Shown one piece after another: positions 1 to 7,833 of a stretch of 64,000 nucleotides of DNA (positions are counted from its first letter, which is position 1; every line of letters begins with the position of its first letter). The translations under genes and the position numbers were made by a program. This DNA is from Metaphire vulgaris (Eukaryota; Annelida; Clitellata; Crassiclitellata; Megascolecidae), in contig CM030842.1 in NCBI GenBank assembly GCA_018105865.1, positions 16,075,367-16,139,366 of the forward strand. The letters are read 5' to 3'. The notes beneath the pieces are model-generated. The model did not search any database. It was not told where the DNA came from and saw only the letters and a program-made list of their open reading frames with translations.

Positions 1-444
1 ATTGATGCGTCATTCAAAAGCTATGAGTGGAATATCATTAGAACTATCTAAAGTACACGTACTACAACTTTGTTGAATATTAGTTGACTTTTCGTTGAGT
101 TATATTCATTAATCTAGGGGGTCCCGATTTTCGTGATCACCGTGTATAGACACATGCAACCAGCGTATGGGGTGGAGTGGTGGGTGGCAGGGGCTCCCAC
201 AGAGGGGGGAAGGAAGCAAATACTTCCATAAAAAGCTAGAAGAGGAAATTCCCCTCCTCCTGAGTTTTGGTTTCACGTTAGATGGTGGGGAGGAAGGACA
301 GAGAAGAGGGAAGCTGCTCCCAGCAGGCAGGGGATATGGGCGCCCTTGGTGTATGTTTGGTAGGATTTTTGTCAGGTAGCAGGAGGATTGCGAGTACGAA
401 TATGTCCCTGGACACTGAGTAGTGCTTAGCTGAGTCGGGCAAGC
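1..444. other. Window start, no gene seen
   Basis: This stretch is partly purine-rich (about 167-400). The short open frame in it has no coding character, and I see no repeat or gene. Confidence 0.5.
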
Positions 445-450
445 TTAATT

Positions 451-614
451 GCTCTTAACTTAAGAAATTAACCCTTAATTGCTCTGAACTTAAGAAACTA
501 ACCCTTAATTGCTCTTAACTTAAGAAATTAACCCTTAATTGCTCTGAACTTAAGAAACTAACTCTTAATTGCTCTTAACTTAAGAAATTAACCCTTAATT
601 GCTCTGAACTTAAC
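451..614. repeat. 30-bp minisatellite with alternating monomers
   Basis: About 5.5 tandem copies of a 30-bp AT-rich unit (gctcttaacttaag...). The copies alternate between two variants, T or G at position 6 and T or C at position 18, so the true period is 60 bp. This implies that the array grew by copying dimers. Confidence 0.9.
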
Positions 615-1247
615 GATTCTTCCCTCCGCGAATGACTTAACGTACGTTAACAACCATGTTGTAACAAATTGCCAAACTTAAAAGTCATGCTTTTTTTGTC
701 ACGCTTTCTTTGTCAGTTCATTTAGTCATTTTAAGTTTTTTTAATGGTTTTTCTCCAGTTCAAGTGCAAACTACTCTACTACTGTGTATACGAGAATGAA
801 ATGTCTGAAAAGATTCTCTCTTCGTCTATCTTCGAAAACGAGTCGACCATAAAATAATTTCTTCCAATATCTGCAAAATCAATCAAATCAAAACTAAAAT
901 GCAATATATTTTAGTTTTGTTTTAGTTATCTCTTAGGCAGCCATGTTGTTTTTAGAGAATTTACCCCTCCACAGTTTCCCAAAATGTTTTAATTTGAATA
1001 TCATAACAATATTGACAATGTATATATCAATTGAAAGGGCTTTTGATTATCTACAAGAATATGAAAAGCAAAATATAACATTTGCAATGACATTCTTCAT
1101 ATTTCATGAGAATATATAAAAATAAAAATATTAAAAATTAAAATTGGACTTTGAAATTAAAAATTGTGTAAGCAACAAGACAGTGTAAGTAAGCTATCTG
1201 AAATATGCACACATATATAATAGACATTTAAAAATTTATATATAGAT
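615..1247. other. AT-rich DNA, no gene seen
   Basis: AT-rich sequence with no frame, splice pattern or repeat that I can support. Confidence 0.5.
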
Positions 1248-1545
1248 GTAAAAATGTCATATTTTAGTTTACAGAGAATTTAGTGTGAAAGGTCACAAAG
1301 AAATTATGACATATGTATTTTTGGCACTTGGCACTTGGCACTTGTCACAAATGCTCCTAAAAGATTTTGTCAGCAACAAGACATGCTGCTATTTTGCGGG
1401 CTGCCCGCAAAATGTCACTGCCTATGTAATCAACATTAAAAATTATGTAAAATGTGATATTTTAGTTTAGAAAGGATCTTGTGTGAAAGATGTCAAAGCA
1501 ATTATGACATACATATATTTGACACATGTCACAAAAGTTCAAAAA
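1248..1545. repeat. Diverged tandem duplication, period about 196 bp
   Basis: The block around 1256-1325 (atattttagttta...attatgacatat) recurs around 1452-1525 with scattered substitutions. The 61-codon open frame over it is a chance frame. Confidence 0.6.
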
Positions 1546-1693
1546 CTTGTTTTTTTATACTTTCCAGCAGAATTTGATCGGTTTCGTTATCATCGGACCT
1601 GGAAATACCCATGTCATCAAACTTACCATTTTCAATCGCTTCTAAACCTTCTTTAGTTGAATAAAACATCTGCCCCTGTGTATAGAAGGGCAT
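1529..1693 (-). other. Short open frame, possible exon
   Basis: A 54-codon minus-strand frame that ends in TGA at 1529. It has a mixed-composition, protein-like middle (GLEAIENGKFDDMG). Inside it are a good acceptor (ggggcag before an ATG) and a perfect donor (gtaagt after GAAAATG). It could be an exon of an unseen gene. Its phase does not fit the neighbouring gene at 3494-5843. No family is recognised. Confidence 0.2.
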
Positions 1694-2644
1694 TTAAAAT
1701 TTAAATGCCAGAAGGACCGCAAATCTTGCCTACGAATCGACATATTTTCGCAGTCAAACTCATGAAATAAACGGGTTTTCGCACGTTTTAGATGCAGAAT
1801 TATGTTGGCTTTCCGTTAGAATAGTCCTAAATCCTAAATATAGCGGTCTATATATAGAAATGGGTGCGATTTCTTGTGTGGTCGATAACGACCGCACAGG
1901 CTGCCTAAGAGTTATAAAATAACAGACGGTAGGATTCTCTTGCATTTTCAAGTTGTCAACAGTCGTTAGATCAGCACGAAGAAGTAAATTATACAAATTA
2001 TACAAATAGAAAACGACAGTGCAGCATGGATATACAGGGGTACAGAGACACAGAGGCACAGAGACACAGGGGCACAGAGGCAAGAGGGACATGTTCCCTC
2101 CCCATTCCACCACCCGACACAATTTCGTTTGTCAATTTCTCTTCATTGCGAAAAACCGATAAGTCATAAAGCCACGACTTCTCTTTCAATAATTAAAAGC
2201 ATGCATCAATCCATATGGGAAATGGGGGGAGGGACGAGACATAATGAGTAATCGAACACGAAGTTGCCCCCCCCCCATCCCAATTGAATTCCTGGATCCG
2301 CCCTTGGCTACGAAGATCATGATATTAATAGGAAATGCTTCTGGATGGCAAAAACCATTAGCGTGAACATGAAAAACTTTAAACTTTCCCCTTCTTCCCT
2401 AGCCTGGCCTCTCAAAATGTAGGGTAAGGTGGGGCCATAGAGACCACAGGGTTACGTCTACGGCGCATCAAATGGCGGAGCATCAACAGAGAACGGAGAA
2501 CGCTTTCTGGTTCTCACATCCGTCGCCTTCCTTTATCGAAAGAACGTTACAGTTGGAGTGGTTACGGTCGGAGTGGTTACAGTTGTGGTGCAGACGGCTC
2601 GCTTCTTTCTCGGCGGGCAAATACAGCTGAAATGAACAGGAAAG
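1694..2644. other. Intergenic DNA, no gene seen
   Basis: Contains a short palindrome (gcatttaaaatttaaatgc) near 1691 and a purine/pyrimidine-biased stretch near 2030-2100. No gene is supported. Confidence 0.4.
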
Positions 2645-2760
2645 CATAGATGTTGCAAACGAATGAACGTTTTTTCAACATATTTTTACGTTTTTTATAT
2701 TTCCAGAAAAGACGCGTTTTTACGTTTTTTATTTCTCATTAAACGTTTGCAGCACCTATG
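2645..2760. mobile_element. hAT-type MITE, 116 bp
   Basis: Terminal inverted repeats CATAGATGTTGCAAACG and CGTTTGCAGCACCTATG are flanked on both sides by the 8-bp duplication CAGGAAAG (2637-2644 and 2761-2768). An 8-bp target duplication points to the hAT superfamily. There is no coding capacity. Confidence 0.85.
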
Positions 2761-2811
2761 CAGGAAAGAATGATCTTGCGCGCCAAAGCGATCGATTGAT
2801 CATGATCACCA

Positions 2812-2890
2812 TGATCATCATCATCATCATCATCATCATCGAGCCTCTATAGCGCCACTTGACATCAATCGATGGTCGCTCCTTGGTTTC
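2812..2890 (-). repeat. (ATC)n with LINE 3' end fragment
   Basis: An (ATC)n run is followed by ctctatagcgccactt. That is the reverse complement of the LINE 3' end found several times in this window. Confidence 0.55.
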
Positions 2891-3220
2891 AGTCGTAATC
2901 CACTCCCCCCATGGTCGAATCCAATAGGTAAGTCAGTAGCTCATATTTCTCAGATTTCAAACAAATGCCACAAGCAAAAAAGCGATAGAGTCCTTGCATG
3001 ATCAGTGCAATATGCGTGGGGGGAGACGGGGGAATGGAGAGACTGAAGAAAGTGCACTTTTCCCCCTCCCCATCCTGACCCACAAATACCACTCTGTACA
3101 TAATTATAAGTTAAAAGAAGGTGCAGTGCCAAGTTACTATAGACAGTCGTTTGAAGCATTAACAGGCGAAACATAGGCCTAAATAATAAATTAATTAATT
3201 ATTAACTAATATTATTTCGC

Positions 3221-3226
3221 TTTATT
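3221..3226 (-). terminator. Candidate polyadenylation signal
   Basis: AATAAA on the minus strand, about 270 nt downstream of the stop codon of the small gene at 3494-5843. Position is the only support. Confidence 0.3.
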
Positions 3227-3379
3227 CTTGTTGCATCTTTTAGGACATATTATTCTCTCTCGACGAAATCTCTGTAAAACAGTGAAAACGAATAAACGAA
3301 ATTAATTATTATTATTAATTATTAACTGAATGGACGACAAGATTTAAGCGGATAGGAATAAGGAGCTACTTCAGTGCTT

Positions 3380-3409
3380 CTTTTGAAAGCGCTATAGAAG
3401 TTAACGAGA

Positions 3410-3441
<32 letters not shown>
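3380..3441 (+). mobile_element. LINE 3' tail with (TTAC)n
   Basis: agcgctatagaagttaacgagattttac is followed by about seven TTAC units. The same 3' end (or its reverse complement) recurs near 6550, 16840, 35580 and 43490, so the tetranucleotide run is a retrotransposon tail. Confidence 0.65.
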
Positions 3442-3493
3442 TTTAGACGAAGACTGCGATCAGATAAAAGTATATTTTTGACGAGTTTGTGTT

Positions 3494-3649
3494 TTACCTG
3501 GTCAGTGTAACTCCGGGACATTTTCCCGAGAGACCCAGTTTAGCTAAACTGTCCTCTTGAAACTCTCTCCCAGGACAGCTCATCTGGCACCGATCGTAGG
3601 CTTTAGTGACGCCATCTTTGTCCGTGTGTTGGAGTTTTGTTGCTGCGCA
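3494..3649 (-). CDS. Exon 2 of the six-cysteine gene
   Basis: Acceptor gtttcag. The frame is open for 51 codons (TDKDGVTKAYDRCQMSC region) and ends in AGG TAA. The stop overlaps a weak donor-like gtaaaa, so a further exon is possible; reading to the TAA is the simplest model. Confidence 0.45.
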   Translation of the reverse strand, partial: CAATKLQHTDKDGVTKAYDRCQMSCPGREFQEDSLAKLGLSGKCPGVTLTR

Positions 3650-5843
3650 CTGAAACGATTATCATTTCACGGCTTTATTGACAGAGGCTAGTGCAGGGTT
3701 TAATCTAGGCCGTTTCCGGGGGAGGGAATTGCCCTTCACCCCCGGAAATTTCAAATTCCCCTCCGGAAATTTTGGCATCAACTAACAGCAGCCTCTAGCA
3801 GAATTCCCCCGGCTTTGTCAGTTTCCCCCCGGCTTTGTCAGTTCTCCTCCCCCGGAGTCCAGGAGTCTATAGATTAAACACTGGGCTAGTGCTGCCGCTA
3901 CACCATTTGCAATTCGATTCTCAGAGTTCCCAGTACAGACATGGGCATTGGTTGGATCCACCCATGAGTTGGGTTCACCCACGGGGTTGGGTCCACCCAT
4001 GGATTGAAGGCATAAGCTTGTCGCCCAATAATAGCCTACAGTTGCCGTCAGAATTACAGATTTAGCAGCTAACGTGGAGAATCAATTAAATGAAACGGCC
4101 GAAGACTTTGAAGCATTTTCATTTACTCTCGACGTAAGAACAGAAGTGTCAGATACCAAAGGTTAGGGGCTGTCCTTTAATTACGGCAACAAAATAGGGG
4201 CTTTGAAAAAGTTCAACAGTTGTTGGAATGGGGAGGTCAAGAGTAGTTGACGTCAACAATTTCATATTTTACCAATTATAAAAAATAGGAAATTTCATGG
4301 AATACTATTTATTACAACGGAAAAATGCCTGACAAGCAAAAAGGCCATCACCTACGCATTATGACACTTGATGAACAAAAAGGGAAAAATGTCATCACCG
4401 CAAAAATACCAACCCTTCCAAACTTTTTAGGGGACCCCGTCACTAATCTTAGTGAAGGAGGGGGTCAACATTGTTGACAAAATTATAGGGGGTCGCTGAA
4501 AGTTGACAGTTGTTGACAAAGGGGAGGGGATCAAAAATTGCCCAAAAACTGTTGATGTAATTTATGGACAGCCTCTTAACAAATCTGTACTATAAGGTCA
4601 CGGTTCACTGATGAACGTTTGCAGGCAACACTTCTTTTCATAAACTCAAACATAATAGGCTTAACCCTTAACCGTGTATTTAACTGTAACTCAATGTAAA
4701 ATGGTCGGATATATCCCGGATCCCCAGTTAAGGGGTTAAGAGGCTATTGTTGGTGCAAAACGATGCCAATTAAGTAACAGGCTGAAACATGCAACCTAAT
4801 AAGGCAATTATTATTTTGTTTGTAACAAAGTTCGGATTTTGTAACCATCGGGTTACGAACTTACTGTACAAGCCCTTATACGGCTCTCGGAACAATTTGA
4901 GTGTGAGATTCCTGATAGGGTCTATAGCCCGATGCATTTTATTAATATCAAAATCACATTGACGCTCAAAATTTAGATAAATAAAATCTAAACAAAAGTT
5001 GCAGCAATTTTTCTAAAGCAGTTTGCCAAAGCATAGAATTTAATAGCTTTTTAGCCTTATGAACATCTAGATTCCCTGTGTATCGATTTTTCATAATAAG
5101 AACCCGGATCCATAATTATTGTCTTAAGCATCGAAACATCACATAGGACCTTCTAAATGATAAGCTTGGGAGTTACTGCAGTCATGGGCGCCTGCAGGAA
5201 TTTTTCCGGGGTGGTGGATGCATCACATTTTCCAGGGGGTGCAATGGCACCCTTTTCACCCCACCCAGTGATATTTTTACACCCTAACTCCCCCCCCCCA
5301 ATTTGAGGTCGACACCTCCTGAAATTTGGTAATGTGACAATGGTATGCATACAAAATGCATACTAATTAGCTCCGGACACTCCCCCTCCCAAATTTGAGG
5401 TCAACACCCCCATAAATTCACAATCCTAGAAATATCCCTGCAGGGTCCCAGTCGCCCACCCCTCCGAACGCTAATGCCTGCAGCAGAGCAACGGAGAAGA
5501 GAACGCTAAACTGTATATGCCTATTAATTTAACCCCTTAACTGGGGATCCCGGATATATTCGTCCATTTTACATTGAGTTACAGTTAAATACACGGTTAA
5601 GGGGTTAAATTAAGTAATTAATCGCCCGAAACCAGAAGAACCGGAGAGACTCACGGGACAAGGGGCACTCTGAGAGTTCATCAACGACTCGACGAAGGGA
5701 AAGGATTCGCTGCGAACAAGTTCGTCGATCAGACGACCGCAAGAATCGCTGTCGTCCGCTACGACAACGTTCTGTCGCTGCTGCTCCAGACCGATCAGGC
5801 AGAAGACGAGAGCGCGAACGAAGTGGTGCAAGGTGGTCGCCAT
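3494..5843 (-). CDS. Two-exon gene for a small putative secreted six-cysteine protein
   Basis: Exon 1 is 5655-5843 (63 codons, ATG in a good context, donor CCC/gtgagt, phase 0). Exon 2 is 3494-3649 (acceptor gtttcag/TGC, 52 codons including TAA). The product is 114 residues. The first 30 residues look like a signal peptide: a short n-region, the core ALVFCLIGL, and a VVVA-DD cleavage-like site. The rest has six cysteines (about 35, 62, 64, 84, 88, 107), including a C-P-C pair across the splice junction and a CxxxC, which would allow three disulfides. A TATA box lies 68-74 bp upstream. The 2-kb intron is filled with MITEs. I do not recognise the family and give no function. The protein could instead be intracellular. 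Confidence 0.5.
3694..3883. mobile_element. hAT-type MITE, family CAGGGTTTAATCTAG, copy 1
   Basis: Ends CAGGGTTTAATCTAG and CTATAGATTAAACACTG, flanked by a perfect 8-bp duplication GGCTAGTG (686-693 and 884-891 within 3 kb, i.e. 3686-3693 and 3884-3891). Lies in the intron of the six-cysteine gene. Other copies are at 39517 and 54178. Confidence 0.9.
4166..4575. mobile_element. PIF/Harbinger-type MITE, copy 1
   Basis: Ends GGGGCTGTCCTTTAATTA and its complement TAATTTATGGACAGCCTC, flanked by TTA on both sides (4163-4165, 4576-4578). A 3-bp TTA duplication fits PIF/Harbinger. About 410 bp, non-coding; a second copy is at 11467. Confidence 0.85.
4665..4735. mobile_element. TTAA-flanked 70-bp MITE, copy 1
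   Basis: CCCTTAACCG...CAGTTAAGGGG flanked by TTAA, with the conserved centre actgtaactcaatgtaaa. A TTAA duplication suggests the piggyBac superfamily. Confidence 0.8.
5266..5440. mobile_element. hAT-type MITE, family CAGGGNTATTT, degenerate copy
   Basis: Ends cagtgatatttttacacc and tcctagaaatatccctg match the family at 12010. No clear target duplication is seen. It may sit inside a half copy of the element at 11160 (catgggcgcctgc near 5176). Confidence 0.5.
5533..5604. mobile_element. TTAA-flanked 70-bp MITE, copy 2
   Basis: CCCCTTAACTGG...CGGTTAAGGGG between TTAA sites. Opposite orientation to copy 1, with the same centre. Confidence 0.85.
5655..5843 (-). CDS. Exon 1 of the six-cysteine gene
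   Basis: Runs from the ATG at 5843 to the consensus donor gtgagt that begins at 5654. Codons are balanced and GC-rich compared with the surrounding AT-rich DNA, which supports real coding. Confidence 0.5.
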
Positions 5844-5910
5844 GTCGTCTGCTCAGAAGCTGCTGCCAACGCAATGTCCGCGTATGCAGTGGCATCTCTT
5901 CTCTTCGTCA

Positions 5911-5917
5911 TTATATA
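5911..5917 (-). promoter_or_regulatory. TATA box of the six-cysteine gene
   Basis: TATATAA on the minus strand, about 70 nt upstream of the ATG at 5843. This leaves room for a start site near 5885 and a 40-nt leader. Confidence 0.5.
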
Positions 5918-6547
5918 GGCCTTCGATGTAGGCCTACGGGACGGCGGAGAGAGAGACTTCTTGGGAATTCGATTTTCAACAGATGGGCGGTCATTCAAGT
6001 CTCCGCACCTGTCACTATTATTATTAATATTAGGCCTACTACGAATTTCAACTTTTTTTTCTCTCTCTCCGACAGCTTCTTCTTAATTCCTTTATAAGAT
6101 ACTTGTCTTTCAAAAGCTCGTTCTCGCTTTAGAAGGACAAAATCTTTTGATAGGTTGGACGATTTAGACTGCGAACGTTCGCTATACTGGACCTGCCTAA
6201 TATAGATAGAATGCATTCACAAAATGAATATCGATTCTCGATATTCTTTAGAACGCTATATGTCGTCATCTGCCAAGATATTGACGATAAAACCTTCTTT
6301 ATCGTCTTTCTGTTAGAAGATTTATTACACAGGTGTCTTATTTATCTGCAGATATGTCTTTCTGTCATCGGATGGTATAAAGACAACGACCAATCGTCAG
6401 GCAACTTTACTAGTCGCATTCTGTTCGTTTTATTTTTTTTTTTTTCTCGGCTCTGAAAGTTGATTTCTAACAAATTGACGCCATTATCCTACGTCATTAA
6501 TCACATAGTTGCCGGTTTTCATCATTTTTAACATTTTAATAGCAATT

Positions 6548-6720
6548 AAACAAGAAAGTAAAATCTCGTAAATTTATATAGCGCTTTGGAGGGAGGGCAG
6601 TACAGCAGCAGCTGCTTATTCTTATGCGCTTAGAGAAAGAAACAACTCTCATCATCTCACAGATTTCAGATGACCAGTGAATTGATGTCGTCTGCAATTC
6701 GAGCTTATCAAAGAAACCCA
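6548..6720 (-). mobile_element. LINE 3' end fragment
   Basis: taaaatctcgtaaatttatatagcgctttgg followed by a gctgcttattcttatgcgctta block; the same order is seen at 16836 and 35573. Read on the minus strand this is the 3' end of a non-LTR element. Confidence 0.6.
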
Positions 6721-6989
6721 AGACGTTCAGAATCCTAACAGGTGTCTATTTTAATAGAGAGGAAGAACAGTCGTTGTACCGAAGTGAATTCTTTTATTTC
6801 AATCAAGTTTCAATCAAGCACACTATTAAACCTGTTTTGTCCATTATCGATTCGACGTAACAGACTAACAGTAGATATTCTTATCAGCATAGTACTGTAG
6901 CAGAAAGCCGCTAGAATTTTCTAAGATAGCGCGCCATTCAGAATTCCTAATGGTACTGTGAATTTTCGTTATATTTTAGTATGTTATAG

Positions 6990-7174
6990 CAGTGGCGGCT
7001 CTAGAATTTGGCAAGTGGGGGGTCGTTGGGATGGCAACTTCTAATCATGGGGTGGCCAACCATTTGTTGTTTAATGTATGTAGCATTAAGTATAGAGTCC
7101 CAACAGGGGGGCCACTGGGGTAGGCACTCAATAGGGGGCACGGGCCCCCCTGGGCCCCCGGTGGAGCCGCCCTG
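6990..7174. mobile_element. hAT-type MITE, family CAGTGGCGGCTC, copy 1
   Basis: Ends CAGTGGCGGCTCTAG and GTGGAGCCGCCCTG, flanked by a perfect 8-bp duplication TGTTATAG (6982-6989, 7175-7182). GC-rich and non-coding. Confidence 0.9.
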
Positions 7175-7299
7175 TGTTATAGACCTACAATCCTATGCTT
7201 ACTATAAAATAGCGTGTCCTAATAAAACCTAATTCAATAGGCCTATATTACATTACTCGAATTTTGGCATTTAAAGATATATAGGCTCTATTAGATTAA

Positions 7300-7741
7300 T
7301 AATTGAATGGATGGGTGGAATAAGGAGGTAACCGTATCCGACCCCCCAATGGTTTGAGTATCAATAACAATAAGAGGGGTAACTGCATTTACTTCCATAT
7401 TTCACCAGACCCTTCAAGTGATATTTTCAACACTAATGGGATAACTGGATTTACTTCCTTATTCCTCTGGGCCCTTCAATTGACAATCTCACCATTAAGG
7501 TGGTAACTGCATTTAACTCATTATTCCACCCATTCAGTGGCGGCTCTAGGATTTGGCAAGTGGGGTGCCGTTGGGGTGGCAACTTCTAATCATGGGGATC
7601 AATCATTTGTTGTTTAATGTATGCAGCATTAAGTATAGGGTCCCAACTGGGAGGCTACTGGGGGGGCCAGACACTCAATAGGGGGCACGGGCCCCCCTGG
7701 CTCCCCCCGGTGGAGTCGCCACTGCACCCATTCATTCAATT
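7300..7741. mobile_element. Inverted-repeat element hosting a nested MITE
   Basis: The left end aattgaatggatgggtgg and the right end ccacccattcattcaatt are inverted repeats. The interior has three diverged direct subrepeats of about 62 bp, each starting near gg-taactg-atttact. A hAT MITE (7535-7724) is inserted in the right arm. The superfamily is unclear. Confidence 0.6.
7535..7724. mobile_element. hAT-type MITE, family CAGTGGCGGCTC, copy 2 (nested)
   Basis: Ends CAGTGGCGGCTCTAGG and GGTGGAGTCGCCACTG with a perfect 8-bp duplication CACCCATT. It interrupts the right terminal repeat of the element at 7300-7741. Confidence 0.92.
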
Positions 7742-7833
7742 GTTGGCATTAGTAATGGTACAATTATTACAGTGTTATGCACAGCTAAGTTGAATACTTG
7801 CTTGCAATCATTTAAACAAAAAATTAATGCGCA

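Noticed and set aside
451..614. Regular 30-bp repeats as a CRISPR array
   Set aside because: The repeats are contiguous without unique spacers, and the DNA is eukaryotic.
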